Source: an uncultured Clostridia bacterium (GTDB taxonomy: Bacteria > Bacillota > Clostridia > Christensenellales > Aristaeellaceae). From it: a stretch of 16,696 nucleotides of DNA. Where the stretch lies: positions 1 to 16,696 of the forward strand of contig CALNAU010000152.1 of the NCBI GenBank assembly GCA_937874275.1, read 5' to 3'. Positions 1-7,388 of the stretch are shown here, in pieces. Made by a program: the position numbers and the translations under genes. Each line of letters starts with the position of its first letter. Within the stretch, counting starts at the first letter, position 1. The notes beneath the pieces are model-generated. The model saw only the letters and a program-made list of their open reading frames with translations. It had not been told where the DNA came from and did no database searches.

Positions 1-642
1 CGCGCTGCCCGCCTTGAGCAGCTTGGCGCGCACGCGCCGCACCGTTTCATCGGTTACCCGGGTTTCCACCTCGGTGTCATAGCCCCAGATGTCGCGCAGC
101 AACTCCTCCCGCGATACCGCGCGCCCGCTGCGGCGCATCAGGTACAACAGCAGGTTTTGCTCGGTAAGGGTGAGCTTGAGGCTTTGCCCACCGCACAGCG
201 TCTGACGGGCGCCGCTTTCGTACAGCAAGTCGCCGCAGGCCAGGTCCCCCGCCTGGTCGGCCTGGCGCTGTGCCTCCTGCTCCAGGCTGACGCGCCGCAG
301 CAGCGCCTTCACATGCACCAGCAGCAGCGCCGGGCGGAAGGGTTTGACCAGATAGTCGTCGCTGCCCAGCGTCAGCCCGCGGATGATGTCCTCCTCCTCG
401 CCCTTGGCCGTCAGCATGATGATGGGCACCTTGGACACCCGCCTGAGCGCCTGCGCGATGGTGAGGCCATCCGAGCCCGGCATCATGATGTCCAATATCG
501 CCAAATCGCATGGCGCCTGCATAAAAGCCTCCAGCAGCGCGTCTCCCGTTTCAAATGTGACGGCGTCGTAGCCCTCGCTTTTCAAGAAAACCTCAATCAG
601 CCTGCGAATGCCCGCCTCATCATCGGCAGCGTAAATCAGCAT
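1..642 (-). CDS. OmpR/PhoB-family response regulator, 3' end cut by window edge
   Basis: A DNA-binding response regulator, expected to be phosphorylated by a partner histidine kinase and to control transcription. Only 214 codons are present; the reading frame is still open at position 1. The receiver domain (about residues 1-115) shows the acidic pair D7/D8, the phosphoacceptor D51 in LDIMMPGSDG, the conserved T78 in MLTAK, and K100 in the LVKPF motif. A linker leads to a winged-helix domain from about residue 135, with the family sequences LTEQNLLLYLM, REELLRDIWGY and a recognition helix around TRVTDETVRRVRAKL. The start is ATG 642, with GGGAGG seven bases upstream. It lies 68 bp after the repeat-containing exported protein, with a hairpin in between and no room for a conventional promoter beyond that hairpin. 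The cognate kinase, often the next gene, would be outside the window. The family is certain; the target genes are unknown. Confidence 0.93.
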   Translation of the reverse strand, partial: MLIYAADDEAGIRRLIEVFLKSEGYDAVTFETGDALLEAFMQAPCDLAILDIMMPGSDGLTIAQALRRVSKVPIIMLTAKGEEEDIIRGLTLGSDDYLVKPFRPALLLVHVKALLRRVSLEQEAQRQADQAGDLACGDLLYESGARQTLCGGQSLKLTLTEQNLLLYLMRRSGRAVSREELLRDIWGYDTEVETRVTDETVRRVRAKLLKAGSA

Positions 643-657
643 GTGTTGTCCTCCCGT

Positions 658-698
658 GAAAACAGCAAAGGGCATGGCGGGTTTCCCCCGCCATGCCC
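658..698 (-). terminator. Intrinsic terminator-like hairpin after the exported protein gene
   Basis: A perfect 12-bp stem (GGGCATGGCGGG at 670-681 pairing with 687-698) encloses a 5-base loop. On the minus strand it is followed by the broken T-rich run TTTGCTGTTTTC (669-658). It sits 12 bp after the stop codon of the gene at 711-1535 and 27 bp before the response regulator start. The stem is very strong, but the T-tract is interrupted by GC bases, so termination may be partial and allow readthrough. Confidence 0.75.
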
Positions 699-710
699 AT
701 GGTTGTGCGC

Positions 711-1535
711 TTAGTTGCCCGGCTCTTCCAAAGCCATCTGGTTGTACAGCTCGTTGAGCTGCTGCTCGATGCCCCGCAGCTCGTCGCGCTCGGCCTGGGT
801 CAGCGCGGTCAGGCCCGCGTAGTAGCGGTCGTTTTCCACCTGGTTCATTTTGTCAATCAGGTCGTCAATGGAGGCGTTCTCGTCGGCAATCTTGACATAA
901 ATTGCGTCGGCCTTCGCCTGGATGGCTTCCTTGCCCTTGTCATCAGCCTCGGCCCAGCCCTCGTACGCCTGCTCCATCTCGGTGTTGAGCGCCTGCGTGC
1001 GCTCGTTGCTGGCCATGTAGCGCTCCACCTCCGCGTCAGCAAAACCCAGATTCTTGAGGTACTGGCGGGTGCGGGCCAACTCCATCTTGTTCACCTGGGG
1101 CATCACCTGCACCCACAGCGCGTCCAGCCGCTGGTTGATTTCCTCAACCTTGGCCAGGAACTGTTCGTCCTGCTCGGTCAGCGCGTCCCCTTCGCTGCCC
1201 TCCCCGGCCTTGGCCCACTGCTCCTCCAGCGCGGTGTACTCGTCCATGATGTTGTCAATCTGCGCGTAGACCTTGTTGAACTGCTCCTCCTCCTGGGGGG
1301 TGAGGGCGGCCAGTTTCTTGACGGCCTCCGGGGAATACAGGTCCACATCCTGGGTCTCGTCCTCGGGCTGGGTGTTGGCATACGCCTTGTCCAGCAGTTC
1401 GCTCTGGCGGGTCGTCAGCTGATTGAGCAGCGCTTCGTTCGCGTCCTGCGGCGCTTGCTCGGCCACAGCCAGGCAGCCAACCATCATCACCGTCATCAGG
1501 GCAATCAGGGCCAGCATCATTTTCATCTTGTGCAT
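711..1535 (-). CDS. Predicted exported protein or lipoprotein, helical with internal repeats, unknown function
   Basis: I do not recognise this family. The N-terminus has Lys residues followed by a hydrophobic stretch (MMLALIALMTVMMVGC), which looks like a signal peptide. The MVGC sequence could be a loose lipobox, so lipid anchoring is possible. A signal peptidase I site after LAVA is the alternative. The rest is hydrophilic, rich in Glu, Gln and Asp, and predicted to be mostly helical. A pattern starting Leu-Thr and running about 27 residues occurs three times (numbered from this start, near residues 78-105, 119-146 and 245-271), with a shorter version near 40-56. The start at 1535 was preferred because AAAGGA lies about eight bases upstream. 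ATG 1544, in the same frame, almost touches that site. It follows rsmA by about 100 bp and precedes a hairpin and a response regulator. A role in envelope sensing is conceivable, but only as a guess from position. Confidence 0.8.
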   Translation of the reverse strand: MHKMKMMLALIALMTVMMVGCLAVAEQAPQDANEALLNQLTTRQSELLDKAYANTQPEDETQDVDLYSPEAVKKLAALTPQEEEQFNKVYAQIDNIMDEYTALEEQWAKAGEGSEGDALTEQDEQFLAKVEEINQRLDALWVQVMPQVNKMELARTRQYLKNLGFADAEVERYMASNERTQALNTEMEQAYEGWAEADDKGKEAIQAKADAIYVKIADENASIDDLIDKMNQVENDRYYAGLTALTQAERDELRGIEQQLNELYNQMALEEPGN

Positions 1536-1551
1536 GTCGTTCATCCTTTCC

Positions 1552-1585
1552 GGCTGCTATTAGCCTTAACCACAGCATAGCAGCC
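1552..1585. repeat. Perfect 9-bp inverted repeat upstream of the exported protein
   Basis: GGCTGCTAT at 1552-1560 and ATAGCAGCC at 1577-1585 are perfect inverted copies separated by 16 bases. On the minus strand the first arm overlaps a possible -10 element, and the second arm ends directly before the ribosome-binding region. There is no T-run after it, so it does not look like a terminator. It could be a protein-binding dyad, or an RNA hairpin when transcripts read through from rsmA. Confidence 0.6.
1574..1582 (-). promoter_or_regulatory. Possible extended -10 promoter for the exported protein
   Basis: On the minus strand TGCTATGCT carries the TGn extension plus a TATGCT hexamer (4 of 6 matches to TATAAT, including both ends of the hexamer). 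No convincing -35 hexamer lies 15-18 bp upstream (GGGATT at a 17-bp spacer), so the call rests on the extended -10 alone. Transcription would start near 1567, about 30 nt before the ATG. The element overlaps one arm of the inverted repeat at 1552-1585. Confidence 0.3.
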
Positions 1586-1634
1586 AGAGCCCGCACAATC
1601 CCCGCAAATCAGCCACGAAAGCGTCACAGATGTG

Positions 1635-2459
1635 TCACGTTGCCAATGCCTGACTCAGTTGCGCAAACTCCGCCAGGCTCAGCGCCTCGCCCCGCACATT
1701 GGCGGGCAGGCCTGCCCGCGCCAGCGCTGCCTGGGCCTGTTCGCGGCTAAGCTGAAAGGCCGGCATCAGGTTGTTGAGCATCGTCTTTCGCCGCATCTGA
1801 AAGGCGGCGGACACCAGGCGGAAGAAAAGCGCTTCATCGGGCACTGCAACCGGCGGCGCCTGCCTGACAGGCATGGTGACAAAGGCGCTGTCGGTCTTTG
1901 GCGGCGGCGAAAACTCCCGCGCCTCAATCAGCCGCACCACCTGGGGCGTCGTTTTGTACTGCGCCAGCACCGCCAGCGGGCCATAGGACGGGGTGGAGGG
2001 ATGCGCTATAATTCGCTCGGCCGCCTCCTTTTGCACCATCACATTGATGGACAATACGGGCAGCGGCAGCGTGAGCAGCAGGTTCATGATGGGGGTGGTG
2101 AGGTAGTAGGGCAGATTGGCCACCACATGAAAGGGGCCAAGCGGGCCCAGCAGCTCCTGCAGGTTGGCGGTCATGATGTCCCCCTCCACCACCCGCACAT
2201 GCTGCTGCCCATGCAAGCGCACCGCCAGGATAGGCAGCAGCCGGGGGTCCACCTCCAGCGCCAGCACGGACTTGGCCCGCGCGGCCAGCGCCTCGGTCAG
2301 GCTGCCCAGGCCGGGCCCGATTTCAAAAACCGCGTCCTGCGGGCCGATGCCGCTGAGCGTCACCAGGTCATCCAGCAGCGCCGGGTCGCTTAGAAAGTGC
2401 TGCCCCAGCGATTGGTTGGCCCGAAACTGGCCATGTCCCTTGCCGCCTTTTCCCTTCAC
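1635..2459 (-). CDS. rsmA: 16S rRNA (adenine-1518/1519-N6)-dimethyltransferase
   Basis: RsmA (KsgA) dimethylates two adjacent adenosines in helix 45 of 16S rRNA, a late check on 30S assembly, using S-adenosylmethionine. The 274 residues show the family motifs in order: NQSLGQHFL at 15-23, the SAM loop EIGPGLGSLT at 46-55, the catalytic NLPYY at 115-119, then FSPPPKTDSAF, AFQMRRKTMLNNL, and a C-terminal helical domain with NVRGEALSLAEFAQLS. The start overlaps the stop of rpe by four bases (ATGA), so the two are probably translationally coupled. The N-terminal MKGKGGKGHG is short, basic and glycine-rich. In many Bacillota ksgA sits beside rnmV near the origin; here it closes the ylo-type operon. 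Identification is secure. Confidence 0.97.
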   Translation of the reverse strand: MKGKGGKGHGQFRANQSLGQHFLSDPALLDDLVTLSGIGPQDAVFEIGPGLGSLTEALAARAKSVLALEVDPRLLPILAVRLHGQQHVRVVEGDIMTANLQELLGPLGPFHVVANLPYYLTTPIMNLLLTLPLPVLSINVMVQKEAAERIIAHPSTPSYGPLAVLAQYKTTPQVVRLIEAREFSPPPKTDSAFVTMPVRQAPPVAVPDEALFFRLVSAAFQMRRKTMLNNLMPAFQLSREQAQAALARAGLPANVRGEALSLAEFAQLSQALAT

Positions 2460-3103
2460 GGCTGTGCCGCCGCCCGCGCCCGGCGGATGGCCTGGGCCGC
2501 ATCATCGGCCTTAAAGAGCGCGGTGCCCATCACCAGGCGGTTCACCCCGCGGCTGATGGCCTGGGGCGCGTTATCGGGCGTGATGCCGCCATCAGCCGAG
2601 ATGATGCCCGCATACCCCTGCGCGCGCAGCATTTTTGCCTTGTCCAGCGCCTCGCCCTTCATCTGTTGCCCGCCAAAGCCGGGCTCCACCGTCATGATGA
2701 GCACCAGGTCGCACAGCGGCAGCAGAGGCGTCAGGCGCTGCGCGGGGGTGCCCGGCTTTACGCTGATGCCGGCCATCAGACCCATCTCGCGGATGCGGCG
2801 CAGCGCGGGCAGCGCCTTATGGCCCAGCTCCTCATGGATGGTGATGGCATCGGCTCCGGCCTTGACAAAGGCCTCCAGGTAGTCCTCCGGGTTGGTCATC
2901 ATCAGGTGCACATCCTGCTGCACATCGGGAAAGCCGCGCCGCAGGGCGGCGCACATGTCCGGCCCATAGCTCAGGTTAGGCACAAAGTGGGCATCCATAA
3001 TATCCACATGCAGCAGGTCAGCGCCCGCGTCCAGCACGCGCCGCACATCCTGCTCCAGGTGCAGCAAATCGGCTGCCAGCACCGAAGGGGCAATCTCAAT
3101 CAT
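2456..3103 (-). CDS. rpe: Ribulose-phosphate 3-epimerase
   Basis: This cytoplasmic TIM-barrel enzyme interconverts ribulose 5-phosphate and xylulose 5-phosphate in the pentose phosphate pathway. The 215-residue length is typical. Visible motifs are the N-terminal IAPSVLAADL, the metal-site sequence HVDIMDAHFVPN (H32, D34), DVHLMM (H66), MTVEPGFGGQ at 137-146, and ADGGI with D171. The phosphate-binding end reads VMGTALFKADD, where most family members have a version of VAGSAIF; the change is conservative and I expect activity. Its start lies inside the last codons of rsgA (8-bp overlap), and its stop overlaps rsmA. The order rsgA-rpe matches Bacillus. Other sugar-phosphate epimerases of the same fold (for example allulose-6-phosphate epimerase) are a less likely alternative given this context. 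Confidence 0.96.
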   Translation of the reverse strand: MIEIAPSVLAADLLHLEQDVRRVLDAGADLLHVDIMDAHFVPNLSYGPDMCAALRRGFPDVQQDVHLMMTNPEDYLEAFVKAGADAITIHEELGHKALPALRRIREMGLMAGISVKPGTPAQRLTPLLPLCDLVLIMTVEPGFGGQQMKGEALDKAKMLRAQGYAGIISADGGITPDNAPQAISRGVNRLVMGTALFKADDAAQAIRRARAAAQP

Positions 3104-3974
3104 ATCGTTCTCTCCATTGTGTTTTCACTATCTCCATCAGCTCGCGGTAGCGCGCGGCGCGGCCCGGGTCAATCGACCCCTCGCGCTGGGCTTGGCACAC
3201 GGCGCAGCCCGGCTCCGTGATGTGCAGGCAGGGCTGAAACCGGCAGGCCCCGGCATACGGCGCGAACTCCGGGTAGTGTCGGGGCAATTCCTCAGGCTCC
3301 AGCTCGCGCGGCAAATCCAGCAGCGAAAAGCCCGGCGTGTCCATCACCTTCAGGCCATCGCGGTACAGCAGCGTGGTGTGGCGGGTGGTCTGGCGGCCGC
3401 GGCTGATTTTCTCGCTGATTTGCCCGCTGACCAGCTCTACGCCCATCAGGCGGCTGAGCAACGCGCTTTTGCCGACGCCTGACTGACCGGCAAAACAGCT
3501 GAGCTTGCCGCGCATGATGTCGGACAATTCATCCAGCCCCAGGCCGGTTTGCGCGCTGACGGCAACCACCGGCACGCCGGCGCCGGCATAAGTCTCCTTC
3601 ACCTGCTCAAAGCAATCAAGGCCCATATCGCTCTTGTTGACGGCGATGGCCGCCTCAATCCCCTGCAGGGAGGCCGTGAGCAGCAGCTTGTCGGCCAGCA
3701 GCAAATCGGGCACAGGCTCGGGCGCCAGCACGATGACCATCAGCCCCACATTGGCCACCGGCGGCCGCACGCACAAGCTACTGCGGGGCAGTATCTCCTC
3801 CAGCCAGCCGTGCTCCTCCCCGCTGCGGGGGGTAAACAGCACCCGGTCACCGGGCAGCGGGGTCAAGCCATCGCGGCGAAATTTTTTCTTGGCGCGCAGC
3901 ACATGCTCCTGCGCCGAGTCATCGCGCACGGTGTACAACCCGCCGCGCCCTTCACGGATTTCGCCCTGCATCAT
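3096..3974 (-). CDS. rsgA: Ribosome small-subunit biogenesis GTPase RsgA
   Basis: RsgA (CpgA/YloQ in Bacillus) is a circularly permuted GTPase that binds the decoding region of the immature 30S subunit and helps release assembly factors. The 292-residue protein has an N-terminal OB-fold region (about 1-70). The GTPase motifs then follow in permuted order: NKSD at 113-116 (G4), SAQ at 140-142 (G5), the P-loop GQSGVGKS at 163-170 (G1), a Thr-rich switch near 196-201, and DTPG at 212-215 (G3). A C-terminal zinc site is formed by C244, C249, H251 and C257. It begins in a four-base ATGA overlap with the kinase stop; a second ATG follows immediately, so the protein may start one residue later. In Bacillus the neighbouring kinase PrkC phosphorylates this GTPase, which gives a functional reason for the adjacency. 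Confidence 0.97.
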   Translation of the reverse strand: MMQGEIREGRGGLYTVRDDSAQEHVLRAKKKFRRDGLTPLPGDRVLFTPRSGEEHGWLEEILPRSSLCVRPPVANVGLMVIVLAPEPVPDLLLADKLLLTASLQGIEAAIAVNKSDMGLDCFEQVKETYAGAGVPVVAVSAQTGLGLDELSDIMRGKLSCFAGQSGVGKSALLSRLMGVELVSGQISEKISRGRQTTRHTTLLYRDGLKVMDTPGFSLLDLPRELEPEELPRHYPEFAPYAGACRFQPCLHITEPGCAVCQAQREGSIDPGRAARYRELMEIVKTQWRERYD

Positions 3975-5599
3975 GGCGCCGGGCTCCCCGACGGGGCGGG
4001 GGTTGGGCCCAGCATATAGACCACCAGGTCGAGCACGGTATCCGCCATCACCACGCTGCCCGCGCGCGGGCTTTGGGTGGCGATGCGGCCGCTTTGCGCG
4101 GGGTCGGCCACGATGACCTCGTCCAGCAGGTTGACCCGCAGGCCCAGTTGCTCCAGCCCTGCCTTCTCCTGCTCGTACAGCTTGCCCTCCAGGTCGGGGA
4201 TGGTGATTTCGCCGCCGGATATCTCCACCTGAATGATGCCGCCGTAGGCCAGCATGGTGCCGGCCTCGGGCGACTGGGTCAGCACGGTGCCCGCCGCCGC
4301 CGGGTTCATCACCCGGTCTTTGATGAACAGTTTGAGGCCCACGCGCTCCGCTTCCTGCTCGGCCATGTCAAACGACAGCGACACCATCTGCGGCGTGGCC
4401 TGTTCAATGGGGCCGGAGGACACGATGATCAAAATGGTGTCCCCCCGCTTCATGGGGTAGTCAAAGTCGTGGGACACGCCAATCACCTGACCGGCGGGCT
4501 CGCTGCTGGGCTGGCGCACAATCTGCGGGTTGAGCCCGGCGATGCGCGCCTCACGGATGGCGGTGGTCTCCTCCAGGTCAATCAGGTAGGGGGCTTTGGT
4601 GCCGCTGATGACGCTGCGGACAATCAGCAGCGAGCCCACGGCCAGCCCTACCACCACCAGCACCGTCAGCGCGATCAGCGCGATGCGCTCGCGGCTGCGC
4701 TTGCGGCGCGGGGGCGGCTTGCGCACCGGGTCGATGGTCAGCACCGGGGTATCCAGCGTGATTTCCTTCTCGGGGAACTGGAGGGCAATTTTGAGCGCCT
4801 GGGCCATCTCCAGCGCGGTATGGTAGCGCTGGGCGGGCTCCTTCTCCAGCGCCTTCATCACCACCGCCTCAATGGCGGGCGACACATTGGGGGCAAGCTC
4901 CCGTACAGGCTTGGGCCGGGCCTGCACATGCTGCAGCGCGATGGCCACCGAGGTCTCCCCCTCAAAGGGCACGGCGCCGGTCAGCATCTCGTAGAGCACC
5001 ACGCCCACGCTGTACAGGTCGCTTAGCACCGTGGCGGTTTCGCCCCGCGCCTGCTCGGGCGAAAAGTAGTGCACCGAGCCCATCACAGTGTTGTTGGCAT
5101 CGGCGATGGTGGCCGTGTTGGCGCCCACCATGCGGGCGATGCCAAAGTCCGATACCTTGATATAGCCCTTCTGGTTGACCAATATGTTCTGCGGCTTGAT
5201 ATCCCGGTGGATGATGCCCGCCTGGTGGGCATGCTGCAGGGCGGACAAAATGCGGATGGCAATTTGTGCCGCCACATCCTCCGGCAGGCTCTTGCGCTCG
5301 CGGATGATGTCCTTGAGCGTCTTGCCGTCCACATACTCGATGACGATATAAGGATTCTCGGCACCGTCGCTGACGTCCAGCAGGTTGACGATGTTGTGGT
5401 GGCTCATCTTGCTGGCGGCCGTGGCCTCGCGGTGGAAGCGGCCCAGGAAGTCCGGGTTCTCCTTGAACTCCGGCCGCAAAAACTTGACCGCCACGTTGTG
5501 GCCGGTGCGCAAATCCTTGGCCAGAAAGACCAGCGCCATGCCGCCCTCGCCAATGGGGGCGACAATCTGATAGCGCTCGGCAAGTATCTGCCCAATCAT
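3971..5599 (-). CDS. prkC: PASTA-domain serine/threonine protein kinase
   Basis: A Hanks-type membrane kinase of the PrkC/Stk family, which senses peptidoglycan fragments outside the cell and phosphorylates cytoplasmic targets. The 542 residues contain the glycine loop GEGGMA (17-22), VAVK with K39, HRDIKPQN with D133 (131-138), DFG at 151-153, an activation segment with TVMGSVHYFSPEQ, and the kinase end by about 275. A basic juxtamembrane stretch (PPPRRKRSRER) precedes one membrane segment at about 306-328. Three PASTA-like repeats follow outside (about 335-396, 400-462, 465-529), then a short Pro/Ser-rich tail. The start ATG 5599 overlaps the phosphatase stop by four bases and begins MIGQILAERYQIV, the usual kinase start. 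An in-frame extension to 5764 is only antisense-like reading through prpC. All catalytic residues are present. Confidence 0.97.
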   Translation of the reverse strand: MIGQILAERYQIVAPIGEGGMALVFLAKDLRTGHNVAVKFLRPEFKENPDFLGRFHREATAASKMSHHNIVNLLDVSDGAENPYIVIEYVDGKTLKDIIRERKSLPEDVAAQIAIRILSALQHAHQAGIIHRDIKPQNILVNQKGYIKVSDFGIARMVGANTATIADANNTVMGSVHYFSPEQARGETATVLSDLYSVGVVLYEMLTGAVPFEGETSVAIALQHVQARPKPVRELAPNVSPAIEAVVMKALEKEPAQRYHTALEMAQALKIALQFPEKEITLDTPVLTIDPVRKPPPRRKRSRERIALIALTVLVVVGLAVGSLLIVRSVISGTKAPYLIDLEETTAIREARIAGLNPQIVRQPSSEPAGQVIGVSHDFDYPMKRGDTILIIVSSGPIEQATPQMVSLSFDMAEQEAERVGLKLFIKDRVMNPAAAGTVLTQSPEAGTMLAYGGIIQVEISGGEITIPDLEGKLYEQEKAGLEQLGLRVNLLDEVIVADPAQSGRIATQSPRAGSVVMADTVLDLVVYMLGPTPAPSGSPAP

Positions 5600-6303
5600 G
5601 GCGCCACCTCCAGCAGGATGAGGGTCACATTGTCCTGCCCGCCGCCCGACAGCGCGGCCTGCACAAAGGCGTCGGCCGCCTGCTCCATATCGGGCAGGCT
5701 CATGATGGCCAAAATCTCTTCGCTGGTCACATATTCGGTCAACCCGTCCGAGCACAACAGCCAACGGTCGCCGGGCAGCTTGTCGGCCACGGCGGTATCG
5801 CAGCGGATATAGCGCTCGGTACCCACGGCGCGGGTCACCACATTGCGGTAGGGGTAGCTCCTGGCCTCCTGCTCATCCAGCACGCCGGACTGCAGCAGCT
5901 CGCCCACCAGCGAATGGTCGGTGGACTGCTGCATCAGTTGCCCGCCGCGCAGCAGGTAGGCCCTGCTGTCGCCCACATGGCCCAGGTAGATATGCTTTTC
6001 CGCCTCCCACAGCATGGTCAGCGTGGTGCCCATGCCACTCAGCGCGCTGTCGTGCTGCTGGCGGGCGTAGATGCTGTTGGTAATCTGCTCATAGCAGCGG
6101 GTGATGCTGTCCGGTGCCGGCATCTGGCCCGCCAGGCAGTTTTTGAGGCCTTCGATGGCCATGGCGCTGGCGATGTCGCCGCCCCGGTGACCGCCCATGC
6201 CGTCGGCCACCGCATAGATGGGGTAGGTGCCTGTGCCAATCAGCAGTGAATCCTGATTGCTGCGGCGGACCAGGCCGATGTCTGTGCGCCAGACTGCCTT
6301 CAT
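5596..6303 (-). CDS. prpC: PP2C-family serine/threonine protein phosphatase
   Basis: A metal-dependent phosphatase that removes phosphate from proteins modified by the adjacent PrkC-type kinase. At 235 residues it is a stand-alone catalytic domain. The PP2C metal-binding and active-site motifs are complete and in order: RSNQD near 14-18, VADGMGGHRGG near 32-42, SGMGTTL, GHVGDSRAYL, STDHSLV, LLCSDGLT and GGGQDNVT near the C-terminus. No signal peptide or membrane segment is visible, so it should be cytoplasmic. Both ends overlap the neighbours by four bases (rlmN stop and kinase start), suggesting coupled translation and a fixed ratio of phosphatase to kinase. The order rlmN-prpC-prkC-rsgA is the same as in Bacillus subtilis. 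Confidence 0.97.
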   Translation of the reverse strand: MKAVWRTDIGLVRRSNQDSLLIGTGTYPIYAVADGMGGHRGGDIASAMAIEGLKNCLAGQMPAPDSITRCYEQITNSIYARQQHDSALSGMGTTLTMLWEAEKHIYLGHVGDSRAYLLRGGQLMQQSTDHSLVGELLQSGVLDEQEARSYPYRNVVTRAVGTERYIRCDTAVADKLPGDRWLLCSDGLTEYVTSEEILAIMSLPDMEQAADAFVQAALSGGGQDNVTLILLEVAP

Positions 6304-7388
6304 ACGGTGTCCTCCCCTGTGCTGTCCAGCGCGACCGCCAGCGAGGCGTCCGCGCCCTTTTTGAGGTGCCGGCGGCGCAGCTGGCCGCAGGCGCCGGCGA
6401 TGTCATCGCCCATTTCCCGCCGCAGGGTGGCGGAGATATGCAGCGTCTCCAGCTCCTTGAGAAACGCGTCGGCCTGCGTGCGGGTCACCCCGCGCAGCTG
6501 CCGCTCCGGCACGTGGTTGAGCGGTATCAGGTTGACATGGCACTGCATGCCCCGCAGGCGGGCGGCCAACGCGCGGGCGTGCTCGGACTGGTTGTTGACG
6601 CCATCCACCAGCGCGTACTCAAACACCACGCGCCGCCCGGTCTGGGCGATGTAGTAGCGGCAGGCATCCAGCAGCGCGTCCATGGGCCAGGCGCGGGCCA
6701 CGGGCATCATCTGCGCGCGGATCTGGTCATCGGGCGCGTGCAGGGAGACCGACAGCGTGACCGGCAGCCCCTCCATCGCGAAGCGGCGAATCTGCTCGGT
6801 CAGGCCGCAGGTGCTCAGCGAAATGTGCCGCAGGCCGATGTTGAGGCCCTCCGGGTGGCTCACCAGCCGCAGGAAACGCACCACCTCATCATAGTTGTCA
6901 AAGGGTTCGCCCGAGCCCATCAGCACGATGTTGTGCGCGCGCTCGTCCGCCGGTAGCTCCCCATTGGCCAGCAGCACCATGCCCATCATCTCCCCCGCGG
7001 TGAGGTTGCGGGCCAGGCCCTCCAGGGTGCTGGCACAGAAGGAGCAGCCCATGCGGCAGCCCACCTGCGTGGACAGGCACAGCGTCACCCCATAGCGGTA
7101 GCGCATCAGCACGCCTTCCACGCAATGGCCGTCCGCCAGGGAGAACAGCAGCTTGACCGTATCCTCTTTCTGCGAGCGGTGGCGGCTGATGATGTCAATC
7201 GGGTTGGCCGCCGCCTGCTCGGCCATTTGCTCGCGCAGGGCCAGCGGCAGGTTGCTCATCTGGTCAAAGCCCGCGCCCTTGTGCAGCCAGCCAAACACCT
7301 GCTTGGCGCGGAAGGCGGGCTGGCCCTGTTCCTTAAACCACTGGGCCAGCTCCTCCGGGAACATCTGCAATAAGACGGGCTTACTCAT
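6300..7388 (-). CDS. rlmN: Dual-specificity 23S rRNA/tRNA adenine-C2 methyltransferase
   Basis: RlmN is a radical-SAM enzyme that adds a methyl group to C2 of A2503 in 23S rRNA and, in characterised members, A37 of some tRNAs. The 362-residue length is usual. The iron-sulfur motif is C111-x3-C115-x2-C118 in GCRMGCSFC, within STQVGCRMGCSFCAS. The methyl-carrying cysteine of the family corresponds to C334 in DDIAGACGQLRRRH. Other matching segments are VLMGSGEPFDNYD, HISLSTCGL, VSLHAPDD and HVNLIPLNHV. The N-terminus (LQMFPEELAQWFKEQGQPAFRAKQVFGWLHKG) matches the family accessory domain. The start overlaps the rsmB stop in an ATGA. The last about 18 residues beyond the core are non-conserved. 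Confidence 0.97.
   Translation of the reverse strand: MSKPVLLQMFPEELAQWFKEQGQPAFRAKQVFGWLHKGAGFDQMSNLPLALREQMAEQAAANPIDIISRHRSQKEDTVKLLFSLADGHCVEGVLMRYRYGVTLCLSTQVGCRMGCSFCASTLEGLARNLTAGEMMGMVLLANGELPADERAHNIVLMGSGEPFDNYDEVVRFLRLVSHPEGLNIGLRHISLSTCGLTEQIRRFAMEGLPVTLSVSLHAPDDQIRAQMMPVARAWPMDALLDACRYYIAQTGRRVVFEYALVDGVNNQSEHARALAARLRGMQCHVNLIPLNHVPERQLRGVTRTQADAFLKELETLHISATLRREMGDDIAGACGQLRRRHLKKGADASLAVALDSTGEDTV

Noticed and set aside
77..511. Minus-strand 144-codon frame near the left edge
   Set aside because: The response regulator in another minus-strand frame (1-642) has full domain motifs and a good start; this is its out-of-frame shadow.
693..1580. Plus-strand 295-codon Leu/Val-rich frame opposite the exported protein
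   Set aside because: It covers the same stretch as the minus-strand gene that has a signal peptide, ribosome-binding site and terminator. The plus-strand frame reads through that terminator hairpin and has no convincing start signal.
1620..1640. Small CACAGATGTG palindrome at the rsmA stop as a terminator
   Set aside because: The arms are only four bases, with no T-run on either strand.
5600..5764. Longer N-terminus for the PASTA kinase
   Set aside because: The extra 55 codons overlap prpC out of frame and look random; the kinase domain begins at the ATG in the ATGA overlap.
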